Shown here piece after piece: positions 12,225 to 24,150 of a stretch of 64,000 nucleotides of DNA. The position numbers and the translations under genes were made by a program. This DNA comes from Enoplosus armatus. Its lineage: Eukaryota; Chordata; Actinopteri; Centrarchiformes; Enoplosidae. The notes under the pieces were generated by a model. It was not told the DNA's origin. It did no database searches and was given only the letters and a program-made list of their open reading frames with translations. The stretch spans positions 23,289,883 to 23,353,882 of the forward strand of contig NC_092193.1 in assembly GCF_043641665.1 (NCBI RefSeq), written 5' to 3'. The stretch's first letter is position 1; the number at the start of each line of letters is the position of its first letter.

Positions 12225-14198
12225 TCACATGCTCGTTTCACAGGGCGGTGTCAGGCTTCCGTCCAGAACAATGTGGTTTTCTCGTTTCTCTCCGCTCTGC
12301 TCTGCTCCGTCCCTTCCTTCTCCTTCCTCCCCTCCTTCCACAGTTACTAGCTCCTGGGTGCAGTTGAGCGGGCTGGCTTTAGACAGCAGTGGGCTAGCGC
12401 TGCCACCTGAGCCGGCAGCAGACCTCTCCATGTGATTCCTCCCCTGGTGGCTTAAGCCTGTGAGCTGCCCTTCACCTTCTAAGCTCCTGGCTGTTGAGCC
12501 CTCACCTCCCCCCTGGGAGTTGCTTGGACTGACGGATTGCTGGGCCAGAGACGGAGATTGCAGGATCGCCAGCGAAGACTTAGCTTCCTGCGTTGCGGAG
12601 CTAGGAGATGGAGGAAACCTGGAAACCTTGTCATCAGAAAGCAGTTGAGCAAGCTTGGCTGAGCCAGCAGAGGCTGGAGTCGCCACAGGTGTCATCACCG
12701 CCATAAGCACGTCCTCTTGGGATCCAATGAAATCAACCTTGAGGGCTCTTGTCTTTTGAGGGCTGCTATAATCTCGCAAGGAGCTGCGGATGCTGTCATA
12801 AGTCATCCCAAAGCTTTCCACGCTCTGTGGAACCAAACCCATATCTTCAGTCCCAGTTCCTCTAGGGCTGGACACAAACTCATACAAACCCTCTTTGATG
12901 ATGGCCATTGGCTGGATGCTGTCAGAGCCCCTGTTCACCTCTATGGTGCTGATCTGACTTAGATCCAAGGGAGGGGGGATTTGTTTAGCACCAGTTTGAC
13001 CCACTTCAGTACTGGGGAGCAGAGAGCTTCTTTCTCCTTTTTCCACTTCAGGCGAAGTTTGCCAGGCTTGGGTTGAGGTTAACACTTTCATCTCCATCTG
13101 CTCCTCAACATTTTTTTCCGGGTGCTCCTGGATGGTTGCCTTCTCGTTGCAAGTGTCTTCCAGGCGTTTTACGTTGAGGTGTTGAGGGGTAGCTTTGTTA
13201 GACAAAGGCTTGATTCGTTGAGGGGAGCCCAGCTGAGCCACTTCTTGGTAATGTGAATGTTGGGACCGGCCTGGGCTACCTACCTCTGTATTGGAGTAGT
13301 GTTTGTGGTAGCTCCAGCGGCTGGGTGACAGGTGATTGTCCACAGGACACTTACTGTCATCTCTCTTTTCCACCAACACATCTGTGAGTTCCATACTACG
13401 TGCAAAAGCATCCTTTAGGTTAATAGAAATAATACTTCCACTCCGTTTGGCTCTTTCAAGAGCTTCCCTCCTCTTGATGGCCTTTTCCTGTCTCTTCTGC
13501 TCTCGGTAGAACTCAGAGAAGTTGTTGACAATGATTGGGATGGGAAGGGCAATGACCAACACACCTGCTATGCAGCAGAGCCCTCCTACAATCTTGCCCA
13601 GTAGGGTTTGTGGGTAGATGTCTCCGTAACCAACAGTGGTCATAGTAATGGTAGCCCACCAGAAGGAGGCAGGGATACTGGTGAATTTGGTGGCGTCCTC
13701 GTCCTTCTCAGCAAAGAACACCAAGCTAGAGAAGATCATAATGCCCATGGCTAAGAAGAGGATTAGCAGACCCAACTCGTTATAGCTCCTTCGCAAAGTG
13801 AAGCCCAAAGACTGGAGTCCTGTCGAGTGCCTGGCCAGCTTCAGGATCCTCAGGATCCTCATAATTCGGAAGATCTGAACGACGCGGCGCACATTCTGGA
13901 ACTGCATCACACTCTTGTTAGACTCAGTTAGGCAGAGGGTCACATAGTAAGGCAGGATAGCCAGCAAATCAATGATGTTCAGTGGTGCTTTGATAAAATC
14001 CCACTTGTTGGGTGCTGAGAGCAGGCGCAGCATGTACTCCATGGTGAACCAGGCAATGCAGACAGCTTCCACGTGGGCTAGGCTGGGGTTGTCATTGAAC
14101 TGGCCAAATTCATCCACCACCTGGAGCTCCGGCAGGGTGTTGAGGGACAACGAAATGGTGGAAATGATGATGAACAGGATGGAGATCATAGCAAGGAT
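12225..14198 (-). CDS. kcnb2: Kv2 potassium channel (KCNB2-like), exon 2: transmembrane core and C-terminal tail
   Basis: Voltage-gated delayed-rectifier K+ channel alpha subunit of the plasma membrane. The exon starts at acceptor TTTGTCTTGCAG|ATCCTTGC and encodes residues 193-849: S1 ~193-212, S2 ~234-252, S3 ~264-283, S4 ~294-317 ([20 protein letters not shown]), S5 ~333-354, filter TVGYGD at 380-385, S6 ~394-419 with PIP. Features favouring KCNB2 over KCNB1 are [37 protein letters not shown] and RALKVDF. The cytoplasmic tail (~430 residues) is Ser/Pro-rich and keeps [10 protein letters not shown], but the mammalian Kv2 proximal clustering motif (SIDSFxSCATDF) is not seen. Mammalian GDIYPK is GDIYPQ here. 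Total predicted length is 849 against 911 in human KCNB2. A Kv2 ohnolog other than kcnb2 is the main alternative. Confidence 0.93.
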   Translation of the reverse strand: MLAMISILFIIISTISLSLNTLPELQVVDEFGQFNDNPSLAHVEAVCIAWFTMEYMLRLLSAPNKWDFIKAPLNIIDLLAILPYYVTLCLTESNKSVMQFQNVRRVVQIFRIMRILRILKLARHSTGLQSLGFTLRRSYNELGLLILFLAMGIMIFSSLVFFAEKDEDATKFTSIPASFWWATITMTTVGYGDIYPQTLLGKIVGGLCCIAGVLVIALPIPIIVNNFSEFYREQKRQEKAIKRREALERAKRSGSIISINLKDAFARSMELTDVLVEKRDDSKCPVDNHLSPSRWSYHKHYSNTEVGSPGRSQHSHYQEVAQLGSPQRIKPLSNKATPQHLNVKRLEDTCNEKATIQEHPEKNVEEQMEMKVLTSTQAWQTSPEVEKGERSSLLPSTEVGQTGAKQIPPPLDLSQISTIEVNRGSDSIQPMAIIKEGLYEFVSSPRGTGTEDMGLVPQSVESFGMTYDSIRSSLRDYSSPQKTRALKVDFIGSQEDVLMAVMTPVATPASAGSAKLAQLLSDDKVSRFPPSPSSATQEAKSSLAILQSPSLAQQSVSPSNSQGGGEGSTARSLEGEGQLTGLSHQGRNHMERSAAGSGGSASPLLSKASPLNCTQELVTVEGGEEGEGRDGAEQSGEKRENHIVLDGSLTPPCETSM

Positions 14199-14732
14199 CT
14201 GCAAGACAAAGACAAGATTGTGGGTTACTGTATTAGCTGAGCATATTTCTTTTTCAAACATATCTCTGTATTTGCACATAGACAAATAAAAGGATGTGAT
14301 CTGGTGTGCCAGTATCCAAATGCACCAGGTCTTTTAGATTATACAATGTTAAATGTCTTCACTTAAGAAACCAGACAAAAGCTTTTACAAGGGATTTATT
14401 GCAAAGCTTTGGATTTTTCTGTCATACCCGTCACTGCATGTAGAGCCTACTGAACTCAATCTCGATGATCCAAATTGAAGAAGAGCAGGGGCCTACTCTT
14501 TTGTTTGGGGATACTGCCCGAGTGGTACACAAAGCGTTTGCGAAGTGTTTGCTACATTACTTCATAACACAATGACACCCTAAATTCTTAAATCTTGAAT
14601 CTCTAAAATCATTTACATTTCAAAACTCTAAAACCCTGCTAGTGGTTCCTGTCAGCGGCTGTGGTCATTACACTTGGCTGTACACATGTCAAATCAACAT
14701 TATATTGATGATTTAAATCTCTAAGAGACTTA

Positions 14733-14960
14733 AAGTTCCCATATTATGCTCATCTCCAGCTATATGTTTTCATTCAGTGACTCCACTAGAGCAGCTTCGC
14801 ATAATTCACAGTTCAAAAAAAGTCCTGATTTATCTTCTCCTGGCCCTTCATGCAGCCCCCTCAGTTCACCCTCTGTCTGAAACAAGCCGTTTGAGCTCCT
14901 GTCTCTTTAAGGTCATCCATAAAAGCCCACTTTCCTCTGATTGGCCCCGGAAGCTAGGAA
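14733..14960 (-). mobile_element. Inverted-repeat element remnant, copy 2 (kcnb2 intron)
   Basis: Reads in reverse relative to copies at 4429 and 50725: begins AAAGTTCCCATATTATGC and contains CTGATTTATCTTCTCCTGG, CCCTTCATGCAGCCCCCTCAG and GTCTGAAACAAGCCG, all shared with copies at 4429, 44091 and 50725. The interior then diverges in the same way as the copy at 44091 (AAAAGCCCACTTTC, CTGATTGGCC). Confidence 0.6.
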
Positions 14961-17900
14961 GGGCAAGGGCAAAGCCTCTAGTGTGCTCGACGGCATACGA
15001 CAGCTACAGTAACTGAGTTTTCAGAAAAGCGATGTGGGTCGAATTTGATGAATTTACTGTTCATCAGACCACAAATGACACCTCACTGATTACTGCACAA
15101 AAAAAACAAAAAAAACTTTTATAACTTTATTCACTGATTTTGGTGAACGTGGATCATTTTGTGGAGAAAATATTTCCTGTCTTCCCTCTAATGTCCCTCT
15201 GGCTGCTCTGCCTCAACTCTTATGGAGTTTCCTGATGGACAGATAGCTTCAAAGCAACCGCTAACTGCTGCTAACTGTAGCTGCTCGAATAACTTCGACA
15301 GATGAGTGGGTGGATGGGCGTGTCATTTTTAATTTGTAGTTTGACAGTTCATTAAGGGCATATTATATTCACTATCATCCATTTGTCTGAAACCTGTGAC
15401 CAGGAGCCACAACCAGACACTGCTTTTTGTAAGTGGTTTTGTACTGTATTTTCTAAGCTTTTCATGCTAAAAAGTACAATACTTTCCTCTGAGATACTGT
15501 GAAATACAAGTTTTTACAAGCAAAAGGTGGCATAAAATGGAAATACTCAAATTACGTAAATGTACTTAGTCATTGTCAGGTAACTAACTTTTATTGCTGC
15601 TTCTTGGGTGTCAACTGCTTTTACAGCCTCTCTTACTTCCCACAATGCACTAGAAATAATTGGTCACCAGGGCCAGCAGACATTCAAGCGTGTCAACTTT
15701 ACAAATTGCTGAGTGAAATGTGAGTGGAGTTAGTTTTTTTTTTTTTACCCCTGCATACCCAACTTCACAGGTGATTTCTGAACCTTTCCAGACCAGTTTT
15801 TGCCCCCTGCCCCTATTCGTCCCTGCTCCTGGCTGATTTGAAGCTACGGTGGTCCTGGTCCAGTGGACTGAGGCTCTACAATACTCATGTTCAAAAAAAC
15901 TGCGGGGGGGAACGCTAATGTCAGAGCCGAGAGGTAGCCGTAGCATGTGCGGTCTGAGTCTTCTCTCTGCAGTCCTTGCTAGGACATTTCAGGATAATTG
16001 TAATAGGATTATGTTGCTATCTATAGAAAGGATAGAGAGAGGTTAGAAGTGTTTACTCATTCTTTCCTCCCCCAACAGGAAGAGTCAAGCAATAGCTGGA
16101 CACCCCCAAGAAAAGCTATATACCAAAAAATATATATAGATATATATAGTGATGGTAAGTCATTATGAAATCCCGGTGAGTCAGTGACTGTATCAGGAAT
16201 TTCTAAATGGTGAAAACAAACAGAACAACGCGCACCGCTAGCACATAGATTGGCTTATCCTGTAAATGTATGACACCTTTGTGACTCTAAAGACGCCCTC
16301 CTCGATTTTGTCGGTGTGTTATGGAGTGCCCACCGATGTCGCTGCAACTGTAGTCAGTCAACGAGGGGAAATAAGTATAAGCGATTAAAATGCATATTGG
16401 TATCAGAAGTGAAGAGTGTTCCACGGCGAGGGTGGACCTTTCATCAGGCCGTTAAATGATGATAGATGTGTTGTGATCCATCAGAGTGGTGCTCGGTGTG
16501 ATTACTACTGAGGAGGAGTAAGCCCCCCCCCCCCGCGCCCCCCTCGACCTAAAACAAAGCTGTTTTTCCTGACAAGATGATACGTTTGGACATACAAAGA
16601 TGTAATAATCCAAAGACAATTGTAGATAATAATTATATACATTTTCTGCTATCTAGAAACTACTGGTAATAATAATCACTGTGACATAATATATAGATAT
16701 AATGGGGGAAAAAAGAATTTAAATTTCATGCATTTAAATAAATGCATATTGCCACTTTTGTTCCACTTCCTCATCTGTATTCCCTTTTTTATGTCTCCTA
16801 CTTTAACATTTAGGGTTTTTTTTTTCCATTTCGTGATAACTTTGATGTAAAGGAGGACTCTCTTGCATTTGCATATCGTCTGAAAATGAAGCCAAATGGG
16901 ATCCTGAACCAATTCAAATATGAATCATTTAACAAGAGTAAAAAAATAGTAATAATGAATCTGTAGGTTTAATGTTTAATTTTTTATGTTTCTGCAGTTT
17001 TTTGTGTGTGTGTTTTTAACCTCACACTGTGGACTGCACATTTGATTTATAGTATCTAATAAATGCGCCGTTGTTTTTAAGGTCGCGCGGATAAAAAAAG
17101 TGTATCTATATATACGAAATGGCGATACATGGGATCAAGCCGCAGCGATAGCGAATGCTGTGTGTTTGTGTGTGCAGAGAAATGATCATTTAATGAAGGG
17201 GAAACATTCATTAGGGTCACTCATCTTCAGAGATATACTTTTTGGTCTATGCTATGGCAACTGTCTCCTGCGACTCAAGATAGAGATCCTGTGAAGGGAT
17301 TGTCTCGGCTGTTTCCGGATGATGGACCGTCTGGCCTATCGGGGAGTCATGTCAAAGGACATTGAGCATTACGCCATTACGCCGAGTACAGTATTTCGGC
17401 TGCTCTATAATCCTCATTCAGACTGACTTTGCGTCTTGCATAAAAAAAAAAAAGAAACTGTGAAGGCAAGCGAGAAAAATGAAGCGGAGAGAAAGACGAG
17501 AGAGAAGGATAGACAGAAAGCCAAAGAGAGAGAGAGAGAGACGGGACAAAGGGAAGTAGAGGGCAGGTGTATCAGAGTGTTTCCACCCTGCAGCGTCTTA
17601 ATGGCTTAATGGCTGCCAAATGCTGTGACCTTGGCACCCAGGGCAGATTTAAAGCAGTACCAGGAACACACAAGCTGCTTTGGAAGCTGCACAGTGGAGG
17701 AAGAATTAATGGAGGCTCCACATTTAAGATTCAGCTGATCAATAACACTTTTGTTTTGCACACCGCGGCGAGTCGCACGCGAAGGAACGAACTCGACTGC
17801 GACCTTTCCTGCCTAAACTCTGGTCCCTCGCAGGCTGAATGAACTGACCGGAAAACCCATGAACTGTGCATGTGTATTCACGGTCCCCGTAAGGTGAACT

Positions 17901-20774
17901 GAACATTTTGGTGACCCCCCCCCCCCCCCCTCCCAGAAAATGATTTGGTGTTTATGAGTAAAAACGTGTGCGCTACAGCCTTCAGATAGTGATGTCACTT
18001 AGTGCCACTTAGGGTGTTGATCCAGAACCTGTTTACTGCTTTTACCGCTGCCGTTGCTGCTTTTATCGTTCCCACTGCTGCTGCTACTGCACCAGAAAAC
18101 GCAAATGCAAACAAATGCACCGCATAGATCAGCATGCAAACACTCCTGCACATACAGAGAGAGAGAGAGAGAGAGAGAGGAGATGCCAGGCGGACAAAGC
18201 AAAGGAGGAAATCGGAGAAATTGACAGAGAGGAGAAAACACAAGACGGAACGAAAGAATGGATGAGGTGACTGGGCAGAGAAACCCAATCCCTGATCGAT
18301 ACATGGAGGTATTTCTGGAACAACGGTGGACAGGATCTGTCGTTGGACAGCTGCTGTTTCCGCAAAGGTCAACACAGTTCATCCATGAAGCCGCCGCTTC
18401 CTCCAGCCGTGTTGTTTTCAACTGTTTCAACCGCACATTGTTGATAGTGCCAGTGATTGTGGATACTGACTTTTTAGCACCCAGTAGCGTCAACAAATCC
18501 CCCTAAACTCAGCGGATGTTGGAGGCACCAGGCGACATGTGGGCATGGTTACACTATTTTTCTTTTTACAGGCATTGTCAATCAAGACCGACAGATCCTT
18601 TGAAATGCGATGATACCTGACACAGGTTTTTTTTGTGGCCCGGTTGTGTTGTAAATATCTGCCATGGAGATCTGGGGGTTTGAGGGTGCTACGACGGATC
18701 TGGGTTTGCAGGGTTTTTATTTTTTTTTTCACTTTTTCGAACCCCTCCACACGGTCAGCACGGCAGAAGTCAGCGTGACTGAGCTGTGGATCGGCCTTGA
18801 CACAAAATGCATTCACTGACCACGTCTTTCAAATCTCATGAACTGCCGTCCCACTCAGACTCAACCACCACCAAACCTCTTTGCATTCCAGTCTCTATCC
18901 ATTTTACACACGTTTACAAGCTGTTGTTAAAACTGCCACAAAAATGAAAATGCATAAACGCCTAATTTTGCAAATTACTGAGCGCCTCATTTCGTGCCTT
19001 GATGAGCTCTTTGAGAGACTTGTGCCAGGTGAGGAGAGGGGGCGGGTGAGCCAGAATCCAGAGGGTTTTGCAAGTGCTTCACCATCTCTTCCAGTCACAG
19101 ACTGGTTCACAGCCCATCCCAGGACACTGTCACTTTTCCTTCCTCCTCACTCGCTGTCCCTCGACCCCACAGAGGAAACCTTGTCCTCATGGAGGTGGAC
19201 AGATTGTGACCACATGTCCCTCTGTGGCATGGATGAATGCTGGACGTCTGGACGCGTCTGCAGCAGATTGCCGGGATGGATCAGACATCAGAAAGATTCT
19301 TTCCCAGAGGACAGAAGGTGTGATGTGGATCAGAAGTTGTGTCCAAATGCAGAAGACAGGGTCGACCGGCACTGTTGTGTTTCTATATCTGCAGCTCTCC
19401 TATACAACTATGTGTAGTGAATATTATAAACAAAAGATACTTTTACGAAGACAATGGTGACTCTGGCCTGTTGTTAGTGACGTTTATGGTCATTATACAA
19501 TGAGTGACACAGTGTTTCTGTTGGCAGACAGATGTTCTGGTACCAGAGTTGAACCTCAGATGCGTATCAAGCGGTTTTAGGTCGCGCCAGAGCTTTTGAA
19601 TTAAACTCAGTATAGAGGAATGTGAGTTAGGCCCTTTAGCCTTTCCCCACCTCCTACACACATTTGAAAATCGGAAACCAGAGTGAGGGTGGGGTAGGAT
19701 GGTAGGGCTGTCAGTAACATCCCCGGGTGGCTCGCCAACGCTACAGAGAGCTGAGCGCCTTCCACCAATTAGGGGCATAACCCTTTTTGCCCAATTGTGT
19801 CAGACTTTTACCTCGAAATCCTTAGTGTGACTAATAATTCTACACTTAAGTCAGTGAGGTCCAAGGTCCATCCTTCCTTCCATCAGCAGTGAAGAGAACA
19901 ACTTCACCACCAAGACCATTTAGCAGCTGCTCGGGAGCTCTCGATTCTATGACATGGCCACCATTCATCAACAAATGAGGGTTTGCCCAGTCAGGATAAT
20001 TTAGATTCCATTTCTGCTGAGCCCTGTGCGGACTTCCTCGTACATTGCCCGACTGTGTTGCTGATCTTGGAACACTGGACATTTAGTCGAAAAGAGCAAT
20101 CGAGTCCCATGGAAGCGAGTGCAATCTCCGTCTTCTGATGAAGATCATGTGATTTGACTGGAAACCCAAAGAACAAGCTTCTAAATGTTTTTTTTTTTTT
20201 TTTTTAAACCAGAAAAAAAAAAACAGGAGCTACCCCTGTCACTCCCTTTGTGGTCACATGTCCCCAATTCTGACTGACCGAAGCAAGTATGGCACTTTGT
20301 TTTCACTCATTATGTCATTCTGAGCTCTGACTCGTCTGGGACGTCCTCATTCTTGGTTTGACGTCTGCTGACACGGCCCGCTTGATATTTTCATGGTTGG
20401 TCTGCATTTCGTTTGCTACCGAGAGAAACGGAGACTGTATGGAAAAATGTTGAAACCTCGTCGAGAGTTCAGCAAGACATTAGGACCCCGAGACACACAA
20501 GAAAGAAGAAGAGGGGAGGGAGGAAGGGGAGCAGAGAGAATAAAGACAGAAAGACAGAGTCGGAATCATAGTAATTACTCCACAGAGAAGCCTCTGGCTG
20601 GTCTGTGTGACACAATGGGCTGTAATTAGCCAAACATGGTATGTTATTAGCCATCCAGGCAGTGGGGATCACTACGACACCTACACTGAACCACACTGGA
20701 AGCTGCTCTACTGTGGATCTGTTGCTTTAAAGTCATTTGATGTCCTTTTTACCGTTTTACAGAGCAATAAGCAA

Positions 20775-20822
<48 letters not shown>
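20775..20822. repeat. AT dinucleotide microsatellite
   Basis: About 23 uninterrupted AT units in kcnb2 intron 1. Confidence 0.95.
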
Positions 20823-20829
<7 letters not shown>

Positions 20830-23056
20830 AGAAAATGCTCACACACACACTTTGAAGACAATCTCCAAACCCTGCGCGCACTTCCTGAGATTTCCACGTT
20901 GTGAAAGACGGTGCCAGAGTTGAGCCGCCGACTGAGGTCAACTCATTCTCAGGCCGCACAGAAAAGCAAAACAGCAGCATTATACGTCATCATGTTCGCT
21001 TAAAGGTTTCTTTTCAATATGTATGCTGCCTTACCAAATAGCCTCTATCCAATAAAGGCAAAAAATGCCCCCCCCCCCCCCCCTCAGTATATTCACAAAA
21101 ATGCTTGCAAATGTTACTAATCACCACCCTCTTCTGCATAAACAAATACAACTCACAGCTACTTCCACATGCCTTGCGTGAGTGGAACTAGTTCTGTATC
21201 ATTTACACAATGCAGGTTTTTAGAATCACAGTTTTATCACTAAATAACACACAGACAGGTTCTAAATCGCAAAACAATTTTTCCACAAATGACAGTTTTC
21301 GATCTCTTTTAATGCGGCTCTGTTCCACTGCGCAATATCAACCCAGGCAGCTACATTTGTACTCTCCTCTGACCAAAAAAAAGAAAAGAAAAAGAAAACA
21401 CTTAATCCACCATTATGCTTCTGCACAGCAATACTGGCAATAATGCTGACATTAGTCAGCGGCGTGAAACAGCACCGATGTGTCCCCCTATTCTGAAGAC
21501 AGATAAAGAAGTGAATACGCAAAACAAGCCAAAAACCAGCAAGCCAGTCTGGCAGCTTGTGAGCTGTGGCACGCTCACACACACACACCCACACACACAC
21601 ACACACACACACAGACGCTGAGCAGTGTGACGCGGAGACATTTGCCGACAAAAGAATTACAGGATGAACTTTGCTGCAGACGGCAAAAACCACTTTGGAT
21701 CGGCCTCTCTCTCTCTCTCTCTCTCCTGCTGGAGTTGATGCTAAATCATTCCCGTTTGAACTCAGGCATTCAGCGTTGGAGAGCTACAGCACATTAGTGA
21801 ATACGCATCAATCTGCTGCCCCTCCCTGAGGTGGGGGGGGGGGGGGGGCAGGGCCAGTAAACTATAGACCTCTGAGAAGTCACTTAGCCACTCACTTGCT
21901 GTCTGTGAAGACGTCGACACCCAAAACAACCGCCCAGTCGTCGACTCTCGTGTATCCTGACTGTCACTCGGGATTCCACAATGAATGTTATGGCTCGTGC
22001 ACGTGTTGAAATGGCGGCTAATTAGCAAATCAACAAAGAGACTCGATATAAACCCTATGAGGAAGCGCTGCTTACGGTTTGAAAAATAACTCACTGGGGG
22101 GGCCCTATTAGCCCTATGTGTTATTTTTCTTTAACCGCACTGCTTGTCGTGGATTATTCCTTGTATATGTATAGTACAATGCAGGAACGGACGCGCAGTG
22201 CGCAGAAGACAATCTCCAAACCCCAAATCATGCAACTGCACAACGGGGACATACGCCAACGTTTCTTGAAAAACTATGTCAAAAAAATACTCATCGCAAC
22301 ATTGCTACGGTTTAATAAAGAAGTCAGACAGTCGCACTAAATACCCTCATTTAACCATATTATATAAACGACTCGCTGTATGTGGGGATGAAAATGTAAG
22401 CAAACACACACAGGAGACGTTTGTAATATTCCCCCACTGCGCTTGCAAAAATACCGGCGCAGAGTCGAAGGAGGAAGCAGGAAGTAGCTGAATTTCAGTG
22501 TGCTGACAAAGTTCAACGACATCAAGGGAAGTGGTTTCGTTCAAACATCATACGAATGAAGAACACATTTAATTCAAACATTTCAAACACTGTGTTTAAT
22601 CTATACACCTCATCTTGAACAACCACGGGTAGAGGCAGATAGACTGAGCAGATAGCTGACCGTGGGTCTGCTCACAAGCCTGAAGCGTGAATCAACTTCA
22701 TAAACCTCGTGGAGGCCCAAGCGGCTGGAGGAGTGAGTAAATCATTGTTTCCGCCCCTTCTATACAGTTTATTTATCTTGTCCTTCACATGTATCGGTCC
22801 CCTATTATCAGTCATACCAGAGGGGGTGCAGGTGGAGTCTGTGACTAACAGTAACTTTGCATTGGTTTAAAAAAAAAAAAAAGTGATATTGCCATTGGAT
22901 AAAACATTTCATTTTAACTGCCCCCCCCCCACCCCCACCCCCTGCAGGTCAGACAGTGGACAGGACAGACTATCCAACCTGCCAACAGTTAGTCTATTTG
23001 CAGCAGAAGCAGTCCTGGTAAAAGCCCCAAAGGAGATTAAGACATACTCCTAAGTC

Positions 23057-23062
<6 letters not shown>

Positions 23063-23103
<41 letters not shown>

Positions 23104-23279
23104 ACTATGAACGGGTGACCACGCATGCAGGCACACTGTCATAACTCACCCAAGCTCAAAAGAGTTTGAATTTTATATTACAAGCAATAATAAGATGAGA
23201 GACTGTGCACATGCGTATATTACAGTATTGCTTTGACCAGTCGTGAAATGACTGAAAATCTCTAGGCAGAAGCATTACA

Positions 23280-23318
<39 letters not shown>

Positions 23319-23511
23319 CTCGCTACAAAAGGCAGCCCAAGGGGAACATGTCAAAAATGTAATCAGAGCCAAAAATAAGAAGATTACACAGATTATGTAA
23401 AGTGTATGAAACTAATCTCTATTATTGGAACATTTAATACTCATATTATCCAATAAAACTCTAAACTGTCATGGATAGTTGTCCATCTGGACTGCTGAGT
23501 GTGTGTGTGTG

Positions 23512-23556
<45 letters not shown>
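23063..23556. repeat. Cluster of three GT microsatellites
   Basis: Three GT runs at 23063-23101, 23283-23317 and 23499-23556 (the last with GC interruptions) fall within 500 bases of kcnb2 intron 1. Confidence 0.95.
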
Positions 23557-23559
<3 letters not shown>

Positions 23560-23959
23560 TGCTCCTGCACAAATGCTGCACCGTATTTTCCAAACGGCCA
23601 GGTAAAGCTTCCGCCCTAATCAGCGGCAGCACTGAGCTGTACATGTCACAGAGAAGAGCCCCCCCCCCCCCCCCTCCTATTGGCCCGAGAGCTGAGCTGT
23701 GTCACCGCTGCTACAGCTAGCGGCACATGGCTGGTGCAGAGAGGCCTAAGCGGCTTCCCTCCTGCTGACACTACGGTTCCAGTGCGGTCACATGCTCGCT
23801 GCCGTATTTATAGAGTGATCAGCTATCTGTGTGCTGGACTTTTAGCATAACCCTAACCCTAACCATATTACATTACACCTGTCATATATTATATATATAT
23901 ATATATTATATTTTTTTAAAGCATCGAATGACTAATTAAGAGCAACCTGATCGGAAAAA

Positions 23960-24150
23960 TGAACACTTGAGCACAAAAAATGTATTTGACGTGTACTTTG
24001 ATCTTTTTAGTTCGGCCCATGTCCCATCCGCTAACATGGAGGGGGGGCGGAGCTTATGACCTATGGGGGGGGGGGGGCGATCGAGATGTTTTGGCTTCAC
24101 TTTTGTGGGGGCTGTCATGTCGCCCATCTCTATATACAGTCCATGGTATC
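23960..24150 (+). repeat. Short dispersed repeat, copy 1 (kcnb2 intron)
   Basis: Contains TGTATTTGACGTGTACTTTG, GTTTTGGCTTCACTTTTG and GCTGTCATGTCGCCCATCTC followed by TATATACAGTCCATGG. The same ordered blocks recur at 36775-36930, and the second half recurs at 34480-34555. A 13-base G run at 24065-24077 interrupts this copy. Confidence 0.65.

Noticed and set aside
14199..14285. Upstream extension of the Kv2 exon 2 frame to an ATG at 14285
   Set aside because: The 29 codons before ILAMIS lie upstream of a good acceptor and do not resemble Kv2; the true protein continues from the T1 exon at 27780.
17999..18496. Overlapping open frames of 126-165 codons on the minus strand in kcnb2 intron 1
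   Set aside because: They cross a GA microsatellite, have Ser/Leu/Cys-rich composition typical of CT translations, and match no domain.
23840..23875. Telomere-like CCCTAACCCTAACC
   Set aside because: Only two to three units; too short to be an interstitial telomeric array.
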